Assembly: GCA_017619335.1 (NCBI GenBank)
Contig: JAFZSP010000035.1
Span: 1 to 57,179 of the forward strand
From: Bacteroidaceae bacterium
Lineage (GTDB): Bacteria; Bacteroidota; Bacteroidia; Bacteroidales; Bacteroidaceae
Direction: 5' to 3'
DNA: 57,179 bases
The notes beneath the pieces are model-generated. The model made no database searches. It saw nothing but the letters and a program-made list of their open reading frames with translations, and was not told the DNA's origin. The first letter of the stretch is position 1; each line of letters starts with the position of its first letter. Below are positions 18,039 through 26,738 of the stretch, one piece after another. The position numbers and the translations under genes were made by a program.

Positions 18039-19697
18039 ATGCAAAAGCTTATTCTCTGGTTGGTTTGTTTCCTTTCCTGCATTGCTGCCAGGGGACAAAC
18101 TTCCTTCACTTATCGTTATTGGATAGACAATGATGTGGAGGGAATTCAAGAAGGCAATTATGAGGAGTCTCTTTCGTTGGAGATTCCCGTCAATGGTCTT
18201 TCCGGCTGGCTTCATCAGCTTCATTTTCAGGTGAAAGACAGTCGGAACGTCTGGAGCCCCGTGGAAACGCGCTCTTTCGCAGTCTTGTCAGATGAGGCCA
18301 CTCGTTTTAATAATGGAGGACAATACCGCTACTGGTTTGACTCTGACGTGAATCATCTCCAAACCGGAACGTTCACCAACAATGCCGTGCCCATCGACAT
18401 CCCAGTGGGCGAACTCTCCGGATGGTATCATCACCTGCACCTCCAGGTGGCGGACAACCGAGGGCAGTGGAGTGCTGTCATCACACGTCCCATTGCTGTG
18501 AATCCTGATTACACCAATCGTTTCAATGAAATCACTACCTACCGTTATTGGATTGACGACCAGGAACTTCAGACAACAACAGGTACGGCCAATGGCGGCG
18601 TGATGGCATTAGATATTCCCGTGGGCGAGTTGTCGGCCACCGAGCACACCCTCTACCTGCAAGTGCAAGACAAGCTGGGACGCTGGAGCTACCCTGCGGC
18701 AGGCACCTTCACCCTCACGACAAGTGCGCTCACCATCATGGCCACCGGCAACGGCGCCGTCAAGTATGCGACAGACGAGTTCCGTGACGATGTGAAAGAC
18801 TATGAAATCGTTGTCGGCAATCTGGTGGCACTCTCGATGACGCCCGATGAAGGGTATGGCGTGACTCGCGTTATCGTCAACGGAACAGAGGATGTCACAG
18901 ATCAAGTTGTTGATAACCAACTGAATCTCTATGCCACTGAAACGATGTCCGTGGAAGTAACATTTGACTTGACAGACTTTACCAAGTTGGGCGATGTCAA
19001 CAACGACACCCGCGTGTCGGTGGCAGACTTGTCCCTTTCTGTTGATTACCTCGTAGGAGGGCATCCGTCACCGTTCGTGCTCCGTCAGGCCGATGCCAAC
19101 AACGATGGAGATGTGAATGTGGCCGATGTTGTTAGGATTGCAGACCTGATTATTGGTGCTGTGGAACGTGGCAGTCACGCCCCGGCCCGCCATCGGGATG
19201 CGGAAGAGAGCGGGGGCAATGTGCTGACAGGACAGATTCAGGAATCGCTCCTGAGTTTTGACTTGACCAACTCCGCAGAATACGTAGCGTTCCAGTTGTC
19301 CCTGACATTACCCGAAGGAGCCGAACGCAAGGACACACGACTCCTCCGTGGAGATAATCATGTGGTGGCCAGTGGAATAGCAGATGACGGAGAGCTGAAA
19401 ATGGTGGTCTATTCTGGTGACAACAGTGCCTTGCAAGGGCAGACTGGACAACTGCTGCAGATCCAGATGGACAAGCCCATAGAGGGGGACGTGCTCGTGA
19501 ACGACATCGTCTTTGTGACCCGACAGGGACAAATCCACAAATTCGCTCCCATCCGAGTCAGCAGCACCACAGGCATTGCTGCGACGTCCGAGGCTGGAGC
19601 GCGTCAACAGGCATTTGACCTCAACGGACGTCCTGTGTTGGCCAAACCCAAGCGAGGAATATATATTATTGGTGGAAAGAAAATCATATTCAAATGA
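18039..19697 (+). CDS. Secreted YRYW-repeat protein with dockerin-like loops, cassette 1 gene 2
   Basis: A 552-residue secreted protein. After a signal peptide (cleaved near ARG-Q) come three repeats of about 80 residues with YRYW(I/F)D, IPVGELSGWYHHLHLQV and WSxV. Next is an InlB-B-like repeat (about 225-310; LTIMATGNGAVKY, ALSMTPDEGYGV). Residues about 318-375 hold two dockerin-type Ca2+ loops, GDVNNDTRVSVADLSLS and ADANNDGDVNVADVVRI. A beta-sandwich domain follows that resembles the first domain of the next gene (FQLSLTLPEGAE, GQTGQLLQIQM). The tail FDLNGR-x(n)-GIYIIGGKKIIFK is T9SS-like. It overlaps the next gene by 4 nt (ATGA). Structural or adhesive function is inferred; no catalytic domain is visible. 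Confidence 0.82.
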   Translation: MQKLILWLVCFLSCIAARGQTSFTYRYWIDNDVEGIQEGNYEESLSLEIPVNGLSGWLHQLHFQVKDSRNVWSPVETRSFAVLSDEATRFNNGGQYRYWFDSDVNHLQTGTFTNNAVPIDIPVGELSGWYHHLHLQVADNRGQWSAVITRPIAVNPDYTNRFNEITTYRYWIDDQELQTTTGTANGGVMALDIPVGELSATEHTLYLQVQDKLGRWSYPAAGTFTLTTSALTIMATGNGAVKYATDEFRDDVKDYEIVVGNLVALSMTPDEGYGVTRVIVNGTEDVTDQVVDNQLNLYATETMSVEVTFDLTDFTKLGDVNNDTRVSVADLSLSVDYLVGGHPSPFVLRQADANNDGDVNVADVVRIADLIIGAVERGSHAPARHRDAEESGGNVLTGQIQESLLSFDLTNSAEYVAFQLSLTLPEGAERKDTRLLRGDNHVVASGIADDGELKMVVYSGDNSALQGQTGQLLQIQMDKPIEGDVLVNDIVFVTRQGQIHKFAPIRVSSTTGIAATSEAGARQQAFDLNGRPVLAKPKRGIYIIGGKKIIFK

Positions 19698-22333
19698 AAC
19701 GCATATTCATCATTATAAGTATATTGGCTCTGGCGACAGTGCAGGTGTGGGCGGACGGCCTCACCGCTGCAGCCGTTCATTTCGGGCATGAAGACAGCGC
19801 GGAAATCACCCTTGTACTGCAAAATGAAAACGTGCAATGGAACGCCTACCAGTTTGTGCTCACACTGCCCGAAGGCATCGAATGGGCCACGGACAATGAG
19901 GGGAAATTCCTCTGTCAACTGTCTGCACGTCACGACGACAGCTATGTCATGACTGTCCATCAACAGGAAGGAGGACGCTATGCTGCCGTGTGTTATTCAT
20001 CCACTGGCAACCCACTGGCAGGAACAGAGGGGACGCTGCTCTCCCTGACCATCCAGGCCAGTGAAGCGCTGCGGGGACAGCAGCTGACGGCAGAAGTGAG
20101 TGAGATTCTGTTCTCCACCTCCTCCGGAGAGGAGACGGCACTGGACAACCTGTCCATCGACATTCATGTGACGGCACCCTTGGTGGTGACAGCGAACAGT
20201 TACGAACGAGATTACGGAGACCCCAATCCGCCCTTTGACTACACTGTCACCGGTCCGGAAATGAGGGGGACACCCATGATTTACTGTGAAGCCACATCCA
20301 CGTCATCCGTTGGCACCTATCCTATCGTCGTCAGCAGAGGAAGTGTGGAAAACTACAACGACCACTACGTCAATGGAACGCTGACCATCAACAAGGTACC
20401 ACTGATAATTACCGTCCACTCCACCACCAAGAAGCAGGGCGATCCCTTGCCGGAATTCACCGTCACCTACAGCGGTTTCAAGAACGGAGAGACGGAGGCC
20501 GTTTTAACGACCCCGCCGACAATCACCTGCGGGGCAACGGCTGCCAGTCCCAATGGCACCTACCCCATTACTATCAGTGGAGCAGAGGCTGAGAACTATG
20601 ACATCACATACGTCAATGGCACTTTGACAGTGATGGATGCCGATGCAGTGGTGGTCACTGCCAACAGCTACGTTCGCGAGTATGGCGATCCCAATCCCAC
20701 ATTCGAATACACTGTGGCGGGAGCCGACTTGGACGGCACACCTGCCATCACCTGTGAAGCTACTGTCTCTTCTCCCGTGGGTATCTATCCCATTGTTATC
20801 ACCAAAGGCAGTGTTGCCAACTTCAACGACAGCTATGTCAATGGAACGCTGACGATTACCAAGGCACCATTGACCATCACAGTCCAGAATGACACGCTCA
20901 TACTGGGAGACCAGATGCCCGAATTCACCGTCACATACGAAGGTTTCAAGAACGGCGAGACAGAAGCTGTCCTGACAACACCCGTCACTGTCACCTGTGA
21001 AGCCACTGCCGACAGCCCCGTGGGAACCTATCCCATCACACTCAGTGGAGCAGAGGCGCAGAACTATGACATCACCTACGTCCATGGAACACTGATAGTG
21101 GAAGATGTGCAGTCCGGAACCATTCTCTATAACAACATGACATTCCTCATCACCGATGCCCGGACGTATGAGTTGCAGCTGATACAGGCAGGAGACATCG
21201 TTCACGCAGAGATTCCCGCCACCATCCCCTACATCAGTCACGACTGGATAGTGACAGCGGTGGCCGACAACGTTTTCTCCAACCATCAGGAGCTGGTGAC
21301 AGCGAGTGTGCCTGCCTCGGTGACGACGTTTGGGAAGAATGTCTTCAATGGATGCACACATCTGGCTGCCATCACTTGGGAAGCGCCCCTGAAGATGACG
21401 GCAGAGATGGCAGGGGACATCAATAACCCCAACCTGCTGTTCTATGCCTCGGACATGGCAAAGGTGATGGATGGAGTGACCAATGTGATAGATCTGAACA
21501 CCAGGCGGGCAGCACGCATCGTGCTCTCCGACGCCAACGACAATACCGACACCAACGACTTCTACTGCCCCACGGCCTTCACTGCCGACGAGATTTCCTA
21601 CACACATCGTTACTCGCAGCAAACACTGGACGGAACATGCCGAGGTTGGGACGCGCTGGCACTACCCTTCAACGTGACAAGTATCACCCATGCCACCAAG
21701 GGCACCATCCAACCTTTTGGCTCACTGGAGATTGGGCATGAACTCGACAACGGAAACAAACCCTTCTGGCTCTATGAGTTTACCACCCGAGGACGATTCT
21801 CCGAGGCTGCTTCCATACGTGCTAACGTACCTTATATCATCTCCATGCCCAACGAACCCTCACTTTGGGAGAATTACAATCTGAAAGGAGACGTCACCTT
21901 CTCTGCCACCAACGCCACAGTGACAGAATCTGCAGCTGCCACAGGAGTGACCAGCGGCAACCACAGCTTCATGCCCTGCTACCGGAGTGAGGCTGCCACG
22001 GAATACTACCTGCTGAACGTGGGAAAAGAATTTGAAGGCCACGTGGAAGGCAGTGTCTTTGCACTGAATCCAGCACGTGCCGCTCATCCCTTCGAGGCCT
22101 ATTTTGACTTGGGTTCCGACAATGGAGTGAAATCCTGCTTCCAGGTATTTGACGGAACGGATGGAGTACAGCTCCCCTCTATCTCCCCTCAGGGGGGGAG
22201 GACTCCCTTACCTAACAGGGGAGAGGCTCTTTATGACCTGAGTGGCAGACGAGTCACCAGTAAATCCTCCTCTTTCACCAAAATCCCATCGGGATTCTAT
22301 ATCCAACAGAGCAAAAAAGTACTAATTAAGTAG
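19694..22333 (+). CDS. Secreted MBG-repeat protein, cassette 1 gene 3
   Basis: An 879-residue secreted protein. Signal peptide ends WADG. Residues about 22-155 form a beta-sandwich that may be cohesin-like (ENVQWNAYQFVLTLPEG, GTEGTLLSLTIQA). About four MBG-type repeats follow (VVTANSYERDYGDPNPPF, VNGTLTI, YSGFKNGETEAVLTTPPT). Then comes a single LRR_5-like BspA motif (ELVTASVPASVTTFGKNVF) and a conserved C-terminal region of about 280 residues (EISYTHRYSQQT, CRGWDALALPFNV) ending in a GR-x(n)-GFYIQQSKKVLIK tail. The insert LPSISPQGGRTPLPNRGEA just before the tail is encoded by GC-rich palindromes. Probably a surface adhesin or matrix protein. Confidence 0.82.
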   Translation: MKRIFIIISILALATVQVWADGLTAAAVHFGHEDSAEITLVLQNENVQWNAYQFVLTLPEGIEWATDNEGKFLCQLSARHDDSYVMTVHQQEGGRYAAVCYSSTGNPLAGTEGTLLSLTIQASEALRGQQLTAEVSEILFSTSSGEETALDNLSIDIHVTAPLVVTANSYERDYGDPNPPFDYTVTGPEMRGTPMIYCEATSTSSVGTYPIVVSRGSVENYNDHYVNGTLTINKVPLIITVHSTTKKQGDPLPEFTVTYSGFKNGETEAVLTTPPTITCGATAASPNGTYPITISGAEAENYDITYVNGTLTVMDADAVVVTANSYVREYGDPNPTFEYTVAGADLDGTPAITCEATVSSPVGIYPIVITKGSVANFNDSYVNGTLTITKAPLTITVQNDTLILGDQMPEFTVTYEGFKNGETEAVLTTPVTVTCEATADSPVGTYPITLSGAEAQNYDITYVHGTLIVEDVQSGTILYNNMTFLITDARTYELQLIQAGDIVHAEIPATIPYISHDWIVTAVADNVFSNHQELVTASVPASVTTFGKNVFNGCTHLAAITWEAPLKMTAEMAGDINNPNLLFYASDMAKVMDGVTNVIDLNTRRAARIVLSDANDNTDTNDFYCPTAFTADEISYTHRYSQQTLDGTCRGWDALALPFNVTSITHATKGTIQPFGSLEIGHELDNGNKPFWLYEFTTRGRFSEAASIRANVPYIISMPNEPSLWENYNLKGDVTFSATNATVTESAAATGVTSGNHSFMPCYRSEAATEYYLLNVGKEFEGHVEGSVFALNPARAAHPFEAYFDLGSDNGVKSCFQVFDGTDGVQLPSISPQGGRTPLPNRGEALYDLSGRRVTSKSSSFTKIPSGFYIQQSKKVLIK
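22161..22277. repeat. 117-bp tract identical to 31431-31547, with coding palindromes
   Basis: These 117 bases in the 3' end of the MBG gene are identical to 31431-31547 in its paralog, while both flanks differ. The tract contains CTCCCC-tcaggg-GGGGAG and CTCCC...GGGAG stems, translated as LPSISPQGGRTPLPNRGEA. Confidence 0.85.
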
Positions 22334-22884
22334 GACTGCATAACCAACGACCCCACTTTTTTCAAGAAAGGTCAGTTCTGGGTACGTTTTTTAGGCATTT
22401 TTCAGCATTTTCGTCACATTGTCACACTTTTTGGGCTTCCGTCACAGCTTCTGTCACAGCTGTAATATGTTTATTATCAATAAGAAATAGATAAATTTAG
22501 CCCTATTGTGACGATGTGACAGCAATTTTGCACTATTCGCGCCCGCGCGCGTACGCGCGTATATGAATCCGGCCAAGTGTGATGCTTTGACCCGCCAAGT
22601 TCAGTCGTCTTCCCCTTCGAGTTCGGTCATTTGGCCCTTCGAGTTCAGTCGTCTGGCCGACAATGCGTTGTCCTTTGGCCAACTTGGCGTTCTCCTTTGG
22701 CCGTGGAGGCACTTTCCTTTGGCCGTCTGCACACTTGCGTCCAGTGTCTCACGCTCCATAAACCATTTGAATACCTCAAAAATACACCTTGTGTATTTCT
22801 TCGTGTCACTTTTCATGTGAAAAATTTGGGAGATAAAGAAAATAAACCTATCTTTGCCCCGTCAAACCGATTAAAACCATTACG
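22334..22884. other. 551-bp gene-free stretch between the cassettes
   Basis: No convincing gene is seen. The left part has several gtgaca/tgtcac motifs (gtcacattgtcacac, gtcacagcttctgtcacag, gtgacgatgtgacag). At 22538-22564 is an alternating CG/TA purine-pyrimidine tract. From 22596 to about 22730 there are decayed repeats built on ttcgagttc, gtcgtct and cctttggcc. The right end carries the promoter of the nuclease gene. Confidence 0.6.
22825..22856 (+). promoter_or_regulatory. Complete promoter (TTTG-N20-TATCTTTG) of the Rpn-type nuclease gene
   Basis: A -33 TTTG at 22825-22828 and -7 TATCTTTG at 22849-22856 are separated by exactly 20 bases, the best full match to the Bacteroidetes promoter in the window. 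It lies 28 bases before the ATG at 22885 and may also serve cassette 2. Confidence 0.7.
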
Positions 22885-23829
22885 ATGAAAGGAAAATACC
22901 TGAATCCGAAGGCCGACCTGACCTTCAAAAAGATATTCGGCGAACACCCTGATTTGGTGATGAGCCTCCTTAATGCCTTGCTACCCCTTGAAGGAGGAAA
23001 GCAGATAGAGAGCGTGGAATACCTCACGCCCGAACTGGTTCCAGAGACTCCTCTAAAGAAGAACAGCATCGTCGATGTGCGTTGCCACGAAACGGGCGGT
23101 CGCCACTTCATCGTGGAGATGCAGATGAACTGGAATGACGAGTTCAAGCAGCGCGTCATCCTCAACGCCTCCAAAGCCGTGGTCAAGCAATTGGACAAGA
23201 ACGAGGACTACCGCCTCTTGCAACCAGTCTATTCGCTGAACCTCATCAACGACACGGGTTTCGACTCCGCTTTGGATGACTTCTACCATGATTATGCCAT
23301 CGTGAACGTGGCACACTCAGATCGTATCATCGAGGGGCTCCGCTTCGTTTTCGTGGAACTGCCCAAGTTCTTTACCAGCAAGCAGCAGGGCCTGCGTATG
23401 CCACCGCCTATCGCCTTGAAGAAGATGGCAGTGCTGTGGCTGCGGTTCCTCACCGAGATCGACAAGGACACAGAAGAAGCGCCTACCGAATTGCTGGAGA
23501 ATCCTGATACCCGCAAAGCTCTCAAGATCCTGGAAAAGTCCGCCTACACCGAAGGGCAACTCTTGGCCTATGAAGAATTCTGGGATGCTGTTATTAACGA
23601 GCGAGTGGCTATTGAGGGAGGTTTCAAGAAAGGTATCCAACAAGGCATCCAACAAGGCATCCAACAAGGCATCCAACAAGGCATCCAACAAGGCATCCAA
23701 CAAGGCATCCAACAAGGCATCCAGCAAGAGAAGCTGGAAAATGCCCGCAAGATGAAGGACCTGGGTATGGCATGCGAGGTCATCGCTCAAGTCACCGGCC
23801 TCACCCAAGAACAGTTAGAGCAACTGTAG
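22885..23829 (+). CDS. Rpn family PD-(D/E)XK nuclease / putative transposase
   Basis: A 314-residue member of the Rpn/PDDEXK_2 family, recombination-promoting nucleases common in Bacteroidetes. The opening KYLNPKADLTFKKIFGEHPD is the family signature. The nuclease core is IVDVRC (Asp64) and HFIVEMQMN (Glu78, Gln80), the D...ExQ form of the active site. Residues about 250-281 are eight GIQQ repeats forming a polar linker, and the C-terminus (LGMACEVIAQVTGLTQEQLEQL) is the usual short helical end. There are no inverted repeats around the gene that would mark an insertion sequence. It lies between the two cassette copies and 42 nt before cassette 2. Confidence 0.88.
   Translation: MKGKYLNPKADLTFKKIFGEHPDLVMSLLNALLPLEGGKQIESVEYLTPELVPETPLKKNSIVDVRCHETGGRHFIVEMQMNWNDEFKQRVILNASKAVVKQLDKNEDYRLLQPVYSLNLINDTGFDSALDDFYHDYAIVNVAHSDRIIEGLRFVFVELPKFFTSKQQGLRMPPPIALKKMAVLWLRFLTEIDKDTEEAPTELLENPDTRKALKILEKSAYTEGQLLAYEEFWDAVINERVAIEGGFKKGIQQGIQQGIQQGIQQGIQQGIQQGIQQGIQQEKLENARKMKDLGMACEVIAQVTGLTQEQLEQL
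23632..23727 (+). repeat. Eight 12-bp tandem repeats (GIQQ)
   Basis: The unit ggcatccaacaa is repeated eight times. The first copy has ggt and the last ccagcaa; the rest are identical. Changes in copy number keep the frame and only alter linker length by four residues each. Confidence 0.95.
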
Positions 23830-23871
23830 TCAAACCAAACAAAATCATTTATCCAATAAACTATAAACGAT

Positions 23872-24837
23872 ATGAAGAAGATTCTAACTCTTATTCTGTT
23901 TGCCTCGATGATGATGGCAACGAATGGTGCTTTTGCACAAAACACATTAGTCGCAGCCCTTGAACACGAAGGCTCTTTTACTTATTTCTATGGAATCAAT
24001 GCCTTAGTCCAAGCGCATGAGGCTGCAGCACATGGAGATGTCATTACCCTTTCAGAGGGCACGTTTAATCCCTTGACCATCACCAAGGCTGTTTCCATCT
24101 ATGGCGCAGGTATGGAGTTCAGCAATGTGAGTGCCGTAACAAGTTTCTCTGGCGATCTCACTATTAACATTACCGAGGAAGTGAACACTCCACTCATTAT
24201 GCAAGGTATCTACACAAATCATACTATAACAGTGACTACAGCTCCAAAGAATTCTTCAATCTCTAAAAGTAGGATTGGAGAGATTGACATTAATGACGAA
24301 ATGACTTTTGTACATTGTAGAATCTTGCAATCATCAGGGAATGGACTAAAGTGTATGTATAATTGTTTTTTAAGATGTGTACAGTCTGTAAATACATATA
24401 ATTTTATGTGTAATAATTGTGTAATCGATTTGTATGACTCTCCCACTCAGATACAAAATAGTTCTTTTTATAATTGTATTATATCTGCTCGTGCCAGCGC
24501 AACAAGCTTGCCGAATTCTAATATAGTTTTTAACTCTTTAGGTATTGGCAACAATGTGTTCTATAGTGTATCAGGGAATAATAATGCCACAGGTAATTCT
24601 GAAGATATTTTCAAAACTTATATTAATACTTATACTGACGAAGAGACATTTGAGCTGACAGATGAAGCCAAGACGACCTATAAGGGAACTGATGGCACAG
24701 AAGTTGGTCTCTATGGTGGATCCTTTCCTTACGATCCAACGCCCTCCCTTCCATTGATTACCTCATATCAAGTAGCCAATAAGGCTGTCAATGGTAAGGT
24801 GAGTGTGAACATCAAAATTAATGGTGCCACAGAATAA
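23872..24837 (+). CDS. Secreted beta-helix-like protein, cassette 2 gene 1
   Basis: A 321-residue paralog of the protein at 16974. Shared features are the signal peptide with QN after it, LVAALEHEGSFTYFYGINAL, AHGDVITLSEGTFNPLTITKAVSIYGAGMEF, an NC-rich middle (MTFVHCRI, CMYNCFL, CNNCVIDL, FYNCII) and the ending LYGGSFPYDPTPSLP. The middle is much diverged and more AT-rich (24340-24620) than the rest of the window, which suggests relaxed or diversifying selection, or exchange. It lacks a GKK tail. The stop lies 2 nt before the next gene. There is no promoter box directly upstream, so it may be read from the nuclease promoter. Confidence 0.78.
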   Translation: MKKILTLILFASMMMATNGAFAQNTLVAALEHEGSFTYFYGINALVQAHEAAAHGDVITLSEGTFNPLTITKAVSIYGAGMEFSNVSAVTSFSGDLTINITEEVNTPLIMQGIYTNHTITVTTAPKNSSISKSRIGEIDINDEMTFVHCRILQSSGNGLKCMYNCFLRCVQSVNTYNFMCNNCVIDLYDSPTQIQNSSFYNCIISARASATSLPNSNIVFNSLGIGNNVFYSVSGNNNATGNSEDIFKTYINTYTDEETFELTDEAKTTYKGTDGTEVGLYGGSFPYDPTPSLPLITSYQVANKAVNGKVSVNIKINGATE

Positions 24838-24839
24838 CC

Positions 24840-26738
24840 TTGTCAGTTATGCGGAAGTTATTTGGTCTTCTATTTATGTTGGCTGTCTGCGTTGCTCGTG
24901 GACAGACGACTTACTCCTATCGCTACTGGTTTGATTCCAATAGTGCAGCGGCAAGGGAAGGATCGATTGTCGGTAATCAATTATCATTAGAATTACCAGT
25001 TGACACTCTCACAGATTGGTATCATCTTCTTCATTTCCAAATAAAGGATAGTGATGGCAAATGGAGTGTGCCTTATACCAAGCCTTTTGCTTTTGTCTCT
25101 TCAGCTGAAGGTAATCAAGGTTTTACAGGACAGACCTATCGGTATTGGTTTGATATAGACAGAACGACGGTCAAAGAAGGAATCATCACAGGCAATGTTT
25201 TTCCATTAGAAATCCCTATTGATACTTTGTCAGATTGGTATCATCTCTTGCATTTCCAGATAAAGGACGCTGATGGTCGGTGGAGCGTTCCCTATACCAA
25301 ACCATTTGCGATAGTCTCTTCTGCAGAAGGTAATCAAGACCTCACAGGACAGACCTACCGCTATTGGTTTGATATAGACAGCATTGCAGTCAGAGAAGGG
25401 ATTATCACTGGCAATGTTTTTCCTTTGGATATTTCTGTGGATAGCTTGTCTGGCTGGTATCACCTTCTACATTTTCAAATCCAAGATGCTGACGGTCGAT
25501 GGAGCGTAACCTATACAAAGCCCTTTGCTATCGTTTCTTCTGATGATAATCAAGACTTAGCAGGACAACTTTATCGGTATTGGTTTGACAGCGATGAATC
25601 AACATCAGTTGAAGGGCCTTTGATTGGAAATATCATGAGTTTGGATATTCCTATAACATCTTTAGATGATGGAGAACACACTCTATTATTCCAAGTACAG
25701 GGTCAAGGAAGATTGTGGAGTCCTGTGGTCACAAGCAATTTCTTGGTTTTTACCCATGGCTTGACCATCTTGTCCGGTGATGGCGGTTCTGTCATTTACA
25801 ATGAAGAAGTCATTCGCGAAGATTTCAAAAACTACTCTATTTCCGAAGGAGTGGAAGTGGAATTAACACTGACTCCTGATGAAGGATATGCTATAAAGAG
25901 TGTGGTAGTGGATGAAACAAATGATGTTACTGACCAAGTCGTTGATGGTAAGCTGATTATGACGATGAATGCTTCAATGGCTGTCGTTGTCAGTTATATA
26001 CTCACTGACTATATGAAGTTGGGTGATGTCAATAATGACGGTCGCATCTCTGTGGCCGACCTCTCCCTGACTGTCTCTCATCTGATTGGCGAACAGCCTC
26101 AACCCTTTCCTCCCCAACAAGCAGATGCCAACAATGATGGAGAAATCAATGCGGGCGACTTGGCACGCATTGTGGATTTGATTACTGGAGCAGTGGAACG
26201 AGGAACGCACGAGGTAAAAGGTCTCCTCCGGGCAAGTGATGAATCCAAGCCTGATGTTCTCTCTGGCATGATGACAGATAACGGTGTTCAAATAGACCTC
26301 CAGAACCAAGCAGCCTATACGACCTTCCAGATGGCACTGATGTTGCCGGAAGGAGCAGAAGTCTCAGATGTCCGACTTTCTGCACAACGGATAGACAATC
26401 ACATCTTAGCAAAAGGCCGACTGGAAGACGGACGGCTGATGGTGGTGGTGTATTCTACAGACAACAGCCCGCTGCTGGGTAACGAGGGTCTTCTGTTGGA
26501 TATTCAGACTTCAGCCCCTGTTACAGGAGAAGTCTATGTGGATGATATCGTCTTCGTTACCGAACAAGGTCAAGTCCGCAAGATGTCTCCATTCTGTATC
26601 AGTAATGCGACAAGCGTGAATGGAACCAAGGCAACCACCACCTTCAGTGCAAGCCACGACCTTGGAGGTCGCCGCATTACCGGCAAGCCTCATCGTGGAA
26701 TCTATATTATTGACGGAAAGAAAATTATATTCAAATGA
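24840..26738 (+). CDS. Secreted YRYW-repeat protein with dockerin-like loops, cassette 2 gene 2
   Basis: A 632-residue paralog of the protein at 18039 with one more repeat unit: four YRYWFD repeats, of which the first three are nearly identical (LSDWYHLLHFQIKDADGRWSV), pointing to recent internal duplication. Order after that: InlB-B-like repeat (LTLTPDEGYAIKSVVV), dockerin-type loops GDVNNDGRISVADLSLT and ADANNDGEINAGDLARI (both canonical DxNxDG), a beta-sandwich domain (FQMALMLPEGAE), and the tail HDLGGRR-x(n)-GIYIIDGKKIIFK. The translated start at 24840 is ATG; the signal peptide ends ARGQ. It overlaps the next gene by 4 nt, exactly as in cassette 1. Function inferred as structural or binding. 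Confidence 0.82.
   Translation: MSVMRKLFGLLFMLAVCVARGQTTYSYRYWFDSNSAAAREGSIVGNQLSLELPVDTLTDWYHLLHFQIKDSDGKWSVPYTKPFAFVSSAEGNQGFTGQTYRYWFDIDRTTVKEGIITGNVFPLEIPIDTLSDWYHLLHFQIKDADGRWSVPYTKPFAIVSSAEGNQDLTGQTYRYWFDIDSIAVREGIITGNVFPLDISVDSLSGWYHLLHFQIQDADGRWSVTYTKPFAIVSSDDNQDLAGQLYRYWFDSDESTSVEGPLIGNIMSLDIPITSLDDGEHTLLFQVQGQGRLWSPVVTSNFLVFTHGLTILSGDGGSVIYNEEVIREDFKNYSISEGVEVELTLTPDEGYAIKSVVVDETNDVTDQVVDGKLIMTMNASMAVVVSYILTDYMKLGDVNNDGRISVADLSLTVSHLIGEQPQPFPPQQADANNDGEINAGDLARIVDLITGAVERGTHEVKGLLRASDESKPDVLSGMMTDNGVQIDLQNQAAYTTFQMALMLPEGAEVSDVRLSAQRIDNHILAKGRLEDGRLMVVVYSTDNSPLLGNEGLLLDIQTSAPVTGEVYVDDIVFVTEQGQVRKMSPFCISNATSVNGTKATTTFSASHDLGGRRITGKPHRGIYIIDGKKIIFK

Noticed and set aside
23632..23727. 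CRISPR-like array
   Set aside because: Units are 12 bp, without spacers, and lie inside a protein-coding gene.
22885..23829. Insertion sequence boundaries around the Rpn nuclease
   Set aside because: I found no terminal inverted repeats or target duplication at its flanks; it is annotated as a gene only.
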